7,409 nucleotides of DNA from Verrucomicrobiota bacterium (lineage in GTDB: Bacteria; Verrucomicrobiota; Verrucomicrobiia; Limisphaerales; JAHEOI01), in NCBI GenBank assembly GCA_018610125.1, contig JAHEOI010000291.1, positions 1-7,409 of the forward strand. The letters are read 5' to 3'. The notes beneath the pieces were generated by a model, which worked only from the letters and a program-made list of their open reading frames with translations, searched no databases and was not told where the DNA came from. Shown in pieces: positions 1 to 5,727 of this stretch. A program made the translations under genes and the position numbers. The stretch's first letter is position 1, and every line of letters begins with the position of its first letter.

Positions 1-398
1 CCCTGAGGAACCGACTCGATCTCACTGGCTCGAAGAAGGTGTGCGATCGCGGGACTTGCGGGGCGTGCACGGTGATTATGGATGGAGAGCCTTGTTATGC
101 CTGCTCTATGCTGGCCATTGAGGCGGAGGGACGAAAGATCACGACGATCGAAGGGCTTGGCACGCCGGATAGGATGAATCCGGTGCAGCAGGCCTTCGTT
201 CACAACGATGCCCAGCAGTGTGGATTCTGCACTCCCGGCTTCGTGGTGGCATGCACGGCATTCCTCGACAAGAACCCGAATCCGAGCCTTCAGGATGTCA
301 GAGGAGGGCTTGGCGGGAATCTCTGCCGATGTGGGACCTACGCTGGAATTGAGCAAGCGGTGCTTGATGCGGCGAAATCAGCGAAGGGAGGTGCGTGA
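1..398 (+). CDS. Xanthine dehydrogenase/aldehyde oxidoreductase-family [2Fe-2S] iron-sulfur subunit, 5'-truncated by window edge
   Basis: This is the small electron-transfer subunit of a molybdenum hydroxylase, which carries electrons from the Moco site towards FAD through two [2Fe-2S] clusters. The first complete codon is at base 3, and 131 residues are visible. The frame is open to the left edge and the residues before the GTG at 39 (LRNRLDLTGSKK) match the family's conserved lead-in, so that GTG is not the start. The plant-ferredoxin-type cluster ligands are visible residues C14, C19 and C22 (CDRGTCGAC) and C34, with the usual x4, x2 and x11 spacing; C31 is an extra cysteine. The C-terminal helical domain has the second cluster motifs QCGFCTPG (C73, C76) and GNLCRCGTY (C108, C110). 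Family members are usually about 150-170 residues, or longer with a Tat signal, so some 25 or more residues are missing. Whether a Tat signal exists cannot be seen, which leaves cytoplasmic versus periplasmic location open. The stop overlaps the next gene's ATG by one base. Confidence 0.95.
   Translation, partial: LRNRLDLTGSKKVCDRGTCGACTVIMDGEPCYACSMLAIEAEGRKITTIEGLGTPDRMNPVQQAFVHNDAQQCGFCTPGFVVACTAFLDKNPNPSLQDVRGGLGGNLCRCGTYAGIEQAVLDAAKSAKGGA
386..391 (+). promoter_or_regulatory. Ribosome binding site deciding the start of the Moco subunit
   Basis: GGGAGG lies six bases before the ATG at 398. The in-frame GTG at 395 would have only three bases of spacing, so ATG 398 is the better start. The upstream gene's TGA (396-398) overlaps this ATG by one base, which favours translational coupling. 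Confidence 0.75.
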
Positions 399-2536
399 TG
401 GCGAGCGCGAATTGGCCAGAAAAGAAGACGTGGAGTTATTTGCGAGATCGGATCGATCGTGTTGATGGTCCGGTCAAGGCGACCGGCGCGGCGCGTTATT
501 CGTATGACGTGAATCGTCCCGGAATGCTTTATGCCAAGGTGCTGTATTCGCAGCATGCATCGGCCAAGATCAACGGAATTGATCTCAGCGGGGCGAAGTC
601 GATGAAGGGGGTCAAGGCGACCTGGCGGGATGAGGATCTCATCGGCAGCGAAGTCCAGTATGCCGGGCAAATGCTGGCGGCCGTGGCGGCAGTGACAGAA
701 GAGCTGGCGCAAGAGGCGGTCAAGCAGATCAAGGTCGATTACGAGGTCAAGAAGCCGCAAGTCATCGATGACGATCCGGAATACGCTGATGATCGGGCTT
801 CAAGGCGCGAGGAAGGGAATCTCGAAGAGGCCTTAAAGGGGGCCGAGGTTGTCAGCGAAGGCGAATATGGTCTCCCGGTCGTCACCCATTGCTGCATGGA
901 ATCGCATGGGCAGGTTGCCGAGGTCAAGGATGGCGAGCTTCACCTATGGCCCTCGACGCAGAATGTCTCGCGGTATGCCGATCAAATGGGGGAACAGGTG
1001 GGGATCCCCGGTAACAAGACCCATGTCAACACGCAGTACATGGGGGGCGGATTCGGCTCAAAATTCAGTCATGATAAGTGGGGGATTGTCGGGGCCATCT
1101 TAGCCAAGCAATCCGGGCGACCGGTCAAGCTGATGCTCGATCGGGACATGGAGCTTATGGCTGCCGGAAACCGACCTTCCGCTTATTCGAAGGTCAAGGT
1201 CGGGGTCAAGAAGGATGGCACCATCACCGCGATGGATGAAGAAGTTTGGGGGACCGGTGGGCCCGCCAATTATCGTCCGCCGCCATTCCCTTATGTCTTT
1301 ACGGGGGTAGAGAACTGGCGTCAGGTTGGAAGGCGCATCCGGACCAACCGCGGCGGCCAGCGGGCGTGGCGAGCACCGAACCATCCCCAAGGCTGTCTCA
1401 TCACAATGGCGGCTATTGACGATGCGGCCGCCGCCTTGGGCATGGACGCCCTTGATTTCTTCCGTCACAACACCCAATTGACCGAGCGACCCGATGTTTA
1501 CCGGGAAGAGCTGGACGTGGCCGCCGACATGATCGGTTATCGGCAAAAGGCCCATCCACGCGGTGATAAGACTCCGGGCCCGGTCAAGCGGGGTCTTGGG
1601 ATTTCAATGCACCAATGGGGCGGATTGGGGCATCCCTCCGAGTGCGATCTGACGATTCATCCCGACGGGTCGGTCGAGTGCAAGATCGGAACTCAAGACT
1701 TGGGAACCGGCACGCGGACGGTGATCAACATTGTCGTCGCCGAGACGCTCGGCTTGGCGCTGGAGGACATCGAGGTCAAGATCGGCAAGAGTGCCTATCC
1801 GCAGTCCGGGGCATCCGGAGGCAGCACGACGGTCGGGGGAGTTTCGGCTTCGTCGAGATTGGCCGCCACTTCCGCGTTGAATGCGCTGCTCGATGTCGTG
1901 GCGTCCGAGCTTGGTGTCAGCGCAAATGAGCTCGAGGCACGATATGGTCATATCCGCGTGAAAGGGGACCCGACAAAGGCCGTTTCTTGGAAGGAGGCGT
2001 GCTCGATGCTGGGGCCGAGTCCCATCAATAAGAAAGGTGTCAACGACCGGGCCGAGAGTCGCGAGAAGGGGCTCATTGACGGCGGTGTCGGGGGCGTGCA
2101 AATGGCCGATGTGTCGGTCGATACCGAGACCGGGATTGTCACCATCAACGAAATGGTCGGGGTCCAAGATTGCGGGCTGGTCATCGACTTAAAGACCGCG
2201 GAAAGCCAGGTCTATGGCGCTATGATCATGGGAATCACTTACTCGCTCTTTGAGGAGGCGGTCTATGACCGCACAACCGGGTCGATGCTCAATGCGGATA
2301 TGGAGTTTTACCGATTGGCGGGCCTGCAGGACGTTGGCGACCTTAGGGTCCATATGATGGGAGGTGAAAAATATGCGAAACGGGGGGTGATCGGGCTCGG
2401 TGAGCCGCCGGTGATTTCGCCCGGAGCGGCGATCTCCAATGCCGTGGCGAATGCCTGTGGCGTTCGGGTGCCCTATCTGCCATTGACCCCGGAACGGGTG
2501 ACGGACGCACTCGAGAAAGGAGGGATGTCTGTATGA
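398..2536 (+). CDS. Xanthine dehydrogenase/aldehyde oxidoreductase-family molybdopterin-binding catalytic subunit
   Basis: This is the large catalytic subunit, which hydroxylates a substrate (an aldehyde, purine or other N-heterocycle) at a Moco centre. It has 712 residues, close to the stand-alone large subunits of PaoC/YagR type. An aldehyde oxidase a/b hammerhead domain occupies roughly residues 15-120 (DRVDGPVKATGAARYSYD), followed by the Moco-binding domains. Visible signatures are GGGFGSK at 216-222, RAWRAPNHPQ at about 322-331 (where relatives often have RAPG), GTQDLGTG at 431-438, the Ser/Gly-rich SGASGGSTTVGG at 470-481, and GLGEPP at 666-671. The last holds the catalytic-base glutamate E669. 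The common MEPH segment reads MESH here. There is no signal peptide or Tat motif at the N-terminus. It lacks the VAYRCSFR active-site loop of form I CO dehydrogenase, so CoxL is unlikely. The substrate cannot be assigned. The gene overlaps both neighbours and is clearly in one operon with the FeS and FAD subunits. Confidence 0.94.
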   Translation: MASANWPEKKTWSYLRDRIDRVDGPVKATGAARYSYDVNRPGMLYAKVLYSQHASAKINGIDLSGAKSMKGVKATWRDEDLIGSEVQYAGQMLAAVAAVTEELAQEAVKQIKVDYEVKKPQVIDDDPEYADDRASRREEGNLEEALKGAEVVSEGEYGLPVVTHCCMESHGQVAEVKDGELHLWPSTQNVSRYADQMGEQVGIPGNKTHVNTQYMGGGFGSKFSHDKWGIVGAILAKQSGRPVKLMLDRDMELMAAGNRPSAYSKVKVGVKKDGTITAMDEEVWGTGGPANYRPPPFPYVFTGVENWRQVGRRIRTNRGGQRAWRAPNHPQGCLITMAAIDDAAAALGMDALDFFRHNTQLTERPDVYREELDVAADMIGYRQKAHPRGDKTPGPVKRGLGISMHQWGGLGHPSECDLTIHPDGSVECKIGTQDLGTGTRTVINIVVAETLGLALEDIEVKIGKSAYPQSGASGGSTTVGGVSASSRLAATSALNALLDVVASELGVSANELEARYGHIRVKGDPTKAVSWKEACSMLGPSPINKKGVNDRAESREKGLIDGGVGGVQMADVSVDTETGIVTINEMVGVQDCGLVIDLKTAESQVYGAMIMGITYSLFEEAVYDRTTGSMLNADMEFYRLAGLQDVGDLRVHMMGGEKYAKRGVIGLGEPPVISPGAAISNAVANACGVRVPYLPLTPERVTDALEKGGMSV
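2516..2524 (+). promoter_or_regulatory. Strong ribosome binding site for the FAD subunit
   Basis: AAAGGAGGG is eight bases upstream of ATG 2533, inside the end of the upstream gene. It supports the start that gives a four-base ATGA overlap with the preceding stop codon. Confidence 0.8.
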
Positions 2537-3522
2537 AACCATTTGAATACGCAGCACCGAATACATTGGAAGAAGCGATCGGGCTTCTTGGAGAGAAATG
2601 GGGTGAGGCCGAGGTCCTTGCGGGCGGCACCGACCTCGTTACCGCATTGAAACAAGGGATCATGGAGCCTGATCGCCTGGTCAGCCTAAAGAATCTGACC
2701 AGCCTACAACAGGTTGAGCTTCGAGAGGGAACGCTACATATCGGGGCGATGGCCCCTTTGGCAGCGGTGAGTGAGAATTCCACCGCGCAGGAGCATTTCC
2801 CATCGTTGGTTCAGGCGATTGAAGGTATCGGCAGCCGCCAAATCATTGTCCATGGCACTGTGGGTGGGGATCTCTGCCAACGGCCCCGTTGTTGGTATTT
2901 TCGATCCGGCTATGGGCTTTTTGGGCAACACGATGGCGAGTCACTGGTATTGAACGGAGACAATCGGTTTCACGCGATCTTCGGCAATGAAGGACCGGCC
3001 TATTTTGTGCATCCTTCGAGCCTGGGACCGGCCCTGATTGCCTTGGATGCCACACTGATTGCGGTCGGGCCCAAGGGCAAGGAACGGACCATTGGCGCCG
3101 GCGATTTCTTCAAGACGCCTCAGAATGAAGATGAGCGCGAAACGGTGCTCCGACCGGACGAAGTCGTAACGGAAATTCGCGTGCCGCTTCACGGATTGAA
3201 GAATGCGACTTATGAGGTCCGTCATCGACAAGGTTTCGACTGGCCGTATGTGACAGCGACCGTGGCATTCCAGGAAAGGGGAGGAACCGCATCCGATGGA
3301 CGGGTGGTTCTCGGGCATGTGGCTCCGGTGCCGTGGCATTCGGAGAAAGCGAGCCAGAGCTTGAATGGCCAGGCGTTGAACGAGCCCACCGCCAAGGAGT
3401 GCGGGCAAGCGGCCATCGTTGGGGCAAAGCCTCTCAGTGGCAACCGTTACAAGGTGCAATTGACAAAAACGGCTGTGAAGCGGGCTGTATTAAGCGCGGC
3501 CGGAATTGAACAGGAGGCCTGA
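2533..3522 (+). CDS. Xanthine dehydrogenase-family FAD-binding subunit (subunit M)
   Basis: This is the flavoprotein subunit, which receives electrons from the [2Fe-2S] clusters and passes them to the final acceptor. Its 329 residues are the usual family length. The N-terminal FAD-binding domain shows VLAGGTDLV (AGGTDL at 30-35) and TVGGDLCQ at 109-116, where Asp replaces the common Asn of TVGGNL. The C-terminal CO dehydrogenase flavoprotein-like domain begins at about residue 220. After the second FAD motif comes CQRPRCWYFR (C115, C120) and an insertion to about residue 158. This resembles the segment that carries a [4Fe-4S] cluster in PaoB and in the 4-hydroxybenzoyl-CoA reductase beta subunit. 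Only two cysteines are present here, and the next is C290, so a four-Cys cluster is not supported. ATG 2533 has a good RBS and overlaps the upstream stop. The stop is followed two bases later by the next gene. Confidence 0.94.
   Translation: MKPFEYAAPNTLEEAIGLLGEKWGEAEVLAGGTDLVTALKQGIMEPDRLVSLKNLTSLQQVELREGTLHIGAMAPLAAVSENSTAQEHFPSLVQAIEGIGSRQIIVHGTVGGDLCQRPRCWYFRSGYGLFGQHDGESLVLNGDNRFHAIFGNEGPAYFVHPSSLGPALIALDATLIAVGPKGKERTIGAGDFFKTPQNEDERETVLRPDEVVTEIRVPLHGLKNATYEVRHRQGFDWPYVTATVAFQERGGTASDGRVVLGHVAPVPWHSEKASQSLNGQALNEPTAKECGQAAIVGAKPLSGNRYKVQLTKTAVKRAVLSAAGIEQEA
3512..3517 (+). promoter_or_regulatory. Ribosome binding site of the small cysteine protein
   Basis: AGGAGG lies seven bases before ATG 3525 and sits inside the last codons of the FAD-subunit gene. 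A near-consensus site in this position is the main evidence that the short downstream frame is translated. Confidence 0.75.
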
Positions 3523-3524
3523 TT

Positions 3525-3740
3525 ATGGAGACCCAAGAGACAAAATCGAGCACAAAGCAACTCCCCTGCAAGTACCTTCGACATAAAGCGATGTTTTACG
3601 AGGAGCCGGGGCAGGACGAAAGGGAGGATTCGGCTTCCCGGGTTTACTGGTGCGCCCGCACGCAGGAAGCGTTTGGCCCCGACGGGGAAGCGGCCGAGCG
3701 TGTGGATTGCTGTCCTGGACGTTCCTGCTATGTTAGATAG
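3525..3740 (+). CDS. Small five-cysteine protein encoded in the molybdenum hydroxylase operon
   Basis: This 71-residue protein has no named family that I can recognise with certainty. It has no signal peptide and no membrane segment. A polar N-terminus is followed by PCKYLRHKAMFYEE (C15), an acidic linker, VYWCARTQEAFGPDGE (C43) and a compact C-terminus DCCPGRSCYVR (C62, C63, C68). The five cysteines in a short, charged, aromatic-rich chain suggest a metal-binding or Fe-S-associated protein, but that is inference. An ideal AGGAGG site sits seven bases upstream, and the start is only two bases after the FAD subunit's stop, so it is probably co-translated with the enzyme. I have a weak memory of similar small proteins beside such enzymes in other environmental bacteria. 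A maturation or electron-transfer accessory role is possible but unproven. Confidence 0.8.
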   Translation: METQETKSSTKQLPCKYLRHKAMFYEEPGQDEREDSASRVYWCARTQEAFGPDGEAAERVDCCPGRSCYVR

Positions 3741-3817
3741 AAAGAGTTGAAAGAGCCGAGCTGCGGTGCGCTACCGGTGGCGTACGGTGCAGGGTCGGCG
3801 TCAACCAATCTATCTGG

Positions 3818-3824
3818 AAAGGAG
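3818..3824 (+). promoter_or_regulatory. Ribosome binding site deciding the start of the DUF1326-like gene
   Basis: AAAGGAG ends seven bases before ATG 3832. The same frame is open upstream to an ATG at 3766, which would add 22 basic residues before the hydrophobic stretch. The RBS and the signal peptide that then begins at the N-terminus both favour 3832. Confidence 0.75.
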
Positions 3825-3831
3825 TAACGTT

Positions 3832-4512
3832 ATGAAGTGGAAGGCAATAGTGAGCGCGGTGTCGCTTGTTCTCGCGGGTAATGTGATGGCGATCAACGAG
3901 ACGCCATCGAACCTGAGCGGTGATTACCTGGAAGTACGCTCGTGCGATGTGTATACGGGGCCTTGTTTTGCCAACGGCGAGATGGGCCTGAGCGGGAAAG
4001 CAGCCATGATGGTCTGGAAGATCCGGGAAGGCTCCTGGCAAGGGACTCAACTTGATGGGTTAAACGTCATTGCGGTGATCGGTACCGATAGGACCATCGG
4101 TAATGTTCGGTATAACCCTCGACAGGGGAAAGCGGCAATCATCACCGATTCAAGCGCCTCGAAGGCGCAGAAGAAAGCCTTGGCTGACTTCGTTCGCTCC
4201 AAGGCGGACGCTGTGGCTTCCGAATTTGTCTCGGTCGAGTCGGCGGATATTGCGGCCAGCTTGAACGAGCCGAATAAGCCGGGTTGTGCCTCGGTGAAGG
4301 CGGGCGATATTGTGAACATCTCGACCCGTTGTTTGACGGAGAAAGACGACCTTTGCGGCAATGAGCGGCTCTTCTACCCGCCGATGACCTCGGCACTGGA
4401 TGAGGTCCAGCCGGCGTTTACAGAAGTTGCCGCCTTTCAAGGCCAAACACTCAATCGATCCTGGGAAATGGTCCGGAACAGAGGGGCTTATTTGGCCTCT
4501 TTCAATCAATAA
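3832..4512 (+). CDS. Exported DUF1326-domain-like protein
   Basis: The 226-residue product begins with a typical signal peptide: MKWK, a hydrophobic core to about residue 15, and probable cleavage after VMA at 20. A periplasmic or secreted location is therefore expected. The mature part opens with LSGDYLEVRSCDVYTGPC (28-45) followed by FANGEMGLSG, then a W-x-I-x-E-G-S-W stretch, LDGLNVIAVIG, and later KDDLCGNERLFYPPMT (171-186). As I know the family, this is the layout of DUF1326, which has no established biochemical function. Five mature cysteines (C38, C45, C152, C167, C175) could form disulfides or bind metal. The gene starts 91 bases after the small cysteine gene, on the same strand, with no clear terminator between them, so it may share the molybdenum hydroxylase transcript. 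A separate promoter in that gap is not excluded. Confidence 0.83.
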   Translation: MKWKAIVSAVSLVLAGNVMAINETPSNLSGDYLEVRSCDVYTGPCFANGEMGLSGKAAMMVWKIREGSWQGTQLDGLNVIAVIGTDRTIGNVRYNPRQGKAAIITDSSASKAQKKALADFVRSKADAVASEFVSVESADIAASLNEPNKPGCASVKAGDIVNISTRCLTEKDDLCGNERLFYPPMTSALDEVQPAFTEVAAFQGQTLNRSWEMVRNRGAYLASFNQ

Positions 4513-4534
4513 CCGAGAGTGAGGGCATTGTGCG

Positions 4535-4580
4535 AAGGCCGGAGAGCGGATCGGAGGGTCTGTTTTCCGGCTTTTCTTTA
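4535..4580 (+). terminator. Weak candidate intrinsic terminator or attenuator between the two exported-protein genes
   Basis: GCCGGA (4538-4543) can pair with TCCGGC (4566-4571), extended by one G-U and two A-U pairs, and TTTTCTTT follows at once. The loop is long, about 22 nt, and the next start codon is only 19 bases beyond, so partial attenuation is as plausible as termination. Confidence 0.25.
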
Positions 4581-4585
4581 ACGAC

Positions 4586-4593
4586 GGAAGAGG
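4586..4593 (+). promoter_or_regulatory. Ribosome binding site deciding the start of the second exported-protein gene
   Basis: GGAAGAGG ends five bases before ATG 4599. The frame is open upstream to 4530, but that would put 23 mostly polar residues in front of the signal peptide, so 4599 is preferred. Confidence 0.65.
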
Positions 4594-4598
4594 TTGAT

Positions 4599-5288
4599 AT
4601 GAAGCGACATTATCTTCAATTTCAGCAGGTTTTGACAGTGATTTGTGTCTTGGCGGCGACTGTGGCCGGGGCTGCGGAATGGACCGTAAAAAGGGTGGAG
4701 AAGGCCCCGCCCAAGGAGCTGGCGAAGGGGGTTAAGAAAGAGCTTTCGTCGGCAGCCATCCAAGTTTCGGAAGGGGACGAGCTGGTTTATGAATTTTGGT
4801 TCAACGAAGCAGTCCCGTTGAAGTCGAAGCCGAGCTCCCTGACCGAGCCATTCTCGGCGATGGAGGAAACGACGCTTTTGGGGGCGGCTTCCGTCCATCA
4901 ATCGAAGCGGGATTACCGTGATTCCCAGATTTACAAAGGGGTCTACACGATGCGATACACGCTCAAGCCTCAAGATGGGAACCACTTGGGCACCTCGGAT
5001 TACCCGTATTTTGCGCTCTTGGTGCCTGCCAAGCGTGACCGCGGAGGCAAGGAGCTTCAATCTCGGGAAGCTTTCGTCAAGGCGAGCAGTGCCGACACGT
5101 TCTCGGGGCATCCGGTCGTCCTGAGTCTGCGTCCGGCACCTTCAAAAGAAGGCGATTTACCCGCGGTTCATCAACCGGCTCCGGAGCATCAAAGTATTCG
5201 GGTGGCCGTCAATGCCGGTGTCAAGGGAGCGGATAAGCCTTCCAAAGTCGTTTTTGATTTGGTGGTCAAAGGGATAGGCAGCCTCTGA
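4599..5288 (+). CDS. Secreted conserved protein of unknown function
   Basis: The 229-residue product has an N-terminal signal peptide: MKRHYLQFQQ, then hydrophobic VLTVICVLAATVAG, with probable cleavage after AGA near residue 25. The mature protein starts EWTVKRVEKAPPKEL. It has no cysteine after the signal, no transmembrane helix and no catalytic motif that I can name. The clearest conserved-looking block is GVYTMRYTLKPQDGNHLG at 114-131, followed by TSDYPYFALLVPAKRD (132-147). Together with VYEFWFNEAVPL (63-74) this suggests a beta-rich fold. I recall similar uncharacterised secreted proteins in environmental bacteria, often with a G-V-Y-T-x-R-Y core, but I cannot give a family name. It follows the DUF1326-like gene by 86 bases on the same strand, and a role with it in the cell envelope is only inferred from position. 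The last residues, VVFDLVVKGIGSL, end at TGA. Confidence 0.75.
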   Translation: MKRHYLQFQQVLTVICVLAATVAGAAEWTVKRVEKAPPKELAKGVKKELSSAAIQVSEGDELVYEFWFNEAVPLKSKPSSLTEPFSAMEETTLLGAASVHQSKRDYRDSQIYKGVYTMRYTLKPQDGNHLGTSDYPYFALLVPAKRDRGGKELQSREAFVKASSADTFSGHPVVLSLRPAPSKEGDLPAVHQPAPEHQSIRVAVNAGVKGADKPSKVVFDLVVKGIGSL

Positions 5289-5348
5289 GAGGGGGTGTGG
5301 CAGGCTGTGAACGGGCGGCCGTGCCGGCAGTCCTCGACGTCCGCCTCT

Positions 5349-5433
5349 AGATTCCTTGAACAGAGCAGATTTGAGGTTTTTGAGTCAAATTTTGACGCTT
5401 GCCCTCACCATCGTTTTCAGTCTCAAGGAATCT
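5349..5433. repeat. 11-bp perfect inverted repeat with 63-nt spacer
   Basis: AGATTCCTTGA at 5349-5359 is the exact reverse complement of TCAAGGAATCT at 5423-5433. In RNA the stem could lengthen outward by four pairs, two of them G-U (5345-5348 with 5434-5437). The spacer is AT-richer than the surroundings and contains a smaller palindrome, GTCAAATTTTGAC. Confidence 0.7.
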
Positions 5434-5485
5434 GGGGCGAGGCGCTAGGAAAATTCTTCTTTTCCCTTCCGCGGAGCGGAAAATC

Positions 5486-5570
5486 AGCGAGGCGTAGACA
5501 GAAAACATTGGATGCGGCCAAGTGGCTTAGAAAGGCCTCATGCCTTGGCGGTCTGAGGCAACGCCTCGCT
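5486..5570. repeat. 10-bp perfect inverted repeat enclosing a nested 6-bp repeat
   Basis: AGCGAGGCGT at 5486-5495 pairs exactly with ACGCCTCGCT at 5561-5570. Inside it GCCTCA (5535-5540) pairs with TGAGGC (5554-5559), and GCCA-AG-TGGC forms a small hairpin, so a branched fold is possible. The same GCGAGGCG core also occurs at 5437-5444. Confidence 0.6.
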
Positions 5571-5586
5571 AGCTTGTTGAATCCAA

Positions 5587-5671
5587 AGCGGTGACAAGTC
5601 ACGCGCACTCCACACGCTGGTGCGCGTAAGAGGTCGCGAAGCTTGTGGAGTGCGCGTGACTTGTCACCGCT
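5587..5671. repeat. Very long perfect palindrome (28-bp arms, ~21-nt loop) between convergent genes
   Basis: The arm at 5587-5614 is the exact reverse complement of 5644-5671. After one C/T mismatch (5615/5643), three further pairs (5616-5618 with 5640-5642) extend the stem. The unpaired loop runs from 5619 to 5639. No T-run follows on either strand (CCCCTTACC to the right; TTGGATTC on the minus strand), so it does not match a standard intrinsic terminator, although it could act on both converging transcripts. The length and perfection of the arms suggest a recent inverted duplication or a non-autonomous repeat element. Confidence 0.85.
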
Positions 5672-5727
5672 CCCCTTACCCTGACCGCAAGCCCCTTACT
5701 CGCAATTTCCTCCTCTTTTCCCCGTAG

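Larger units (their letters stand above)
5289..5727. other. Palindrome-rich intergenic region between convergent gene blocks
   Basis: About 440 bases lie between the last plus-strand stop and the last minus-strand stop. An open frame at 5295-5594 starts at a GTG with no properly spaced RBS, and its low-complexity, Arg/Ser-rich product resembles translated repeats, so I do not call a gene. The stretch is crowded with inverted repeats: 11-bp arms at 5349-5359 and 5423-5433; GGAAAA/TTTTCC/GGAAAA at 5448, 5460 and 5478; TTCCGC-GGA-GCGGAA at 5467-5481; 10-bp arms at 5486-5495 and 5561-5570 enclosing 6-bp arms at 5535-5540 and 5554-5559; and the long palindrome at 5587-5671. The element GCGAGGCG occurs at 5437 and 5487, and inverted at 5562. 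No intact mobile element or RNA family is recognised. Confidence 0.7.

Noticed and set aside
39..41. GTG as start codon of the FeS subunit
   Set aside because: Twelve in-frame codons before it encode conserved family sequence, and starting here would remove the lead-in to the first cluster loop.
338..760. 140-residue minus-strand frame
   Set aside because: It lies antisense to the FeS/Moco subunit junction, whose plus-strand products show clear family motifs. Other long antisense frames over 1100-2170 and 2941-3459 are rejected for the same reason.
398..2536. Aerobic CO dehydrogenase large subunit (CoxL)
   Set aside because: The VAYRCSFR active-site loop is absent, and the motifs fit the xanthine dehydrogenase/aldehyde oxidoreductase group instead.
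2875..2895. Full [4Fe-4S] cluster in the FAD subunit, as in PaoB/HcrB
   Set aside because: Only two cysteines occur in the insertion; four are needed in the known cases.
3747..3775. Possible -35 TTGAAA ahead of the DUF1326-like gene
   Set aside because: No acceptable -10 hexamer lies at about 17 bases beyond; the downstream stretch is GC-rich.
3766..3831. 22-residue N-terminal extension of the DUF1326-like protein from ATG 3766
   Set aside because: No good RBS precedes it, and it would put basic residues before the signal peptide. ATG 3832 has AAAGGAG at proper spacing.
5295..5594. 99-residue open frame in the intergenic region
   Set aside because: It starts at GTG with the purine-rich tract directly adjoining it, has a biased Arg/Ser composition, and coincides with inverted repeats. 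It reads like translation of non-coding repeat DNA.
5587..5671. Ordinary rho-independent terminator
   Set aside because: The stem is far too long and no T-run follows on either strand, so it is recorded as a palindromic repeat.
5672..5699. Short direct repeat CCCCTTAC at two sites beside the palindrome
   Set aside because: Two 8-base copies in GC-rich DNA are within chance expectation, and no array or target-site duplication pattern is evident.
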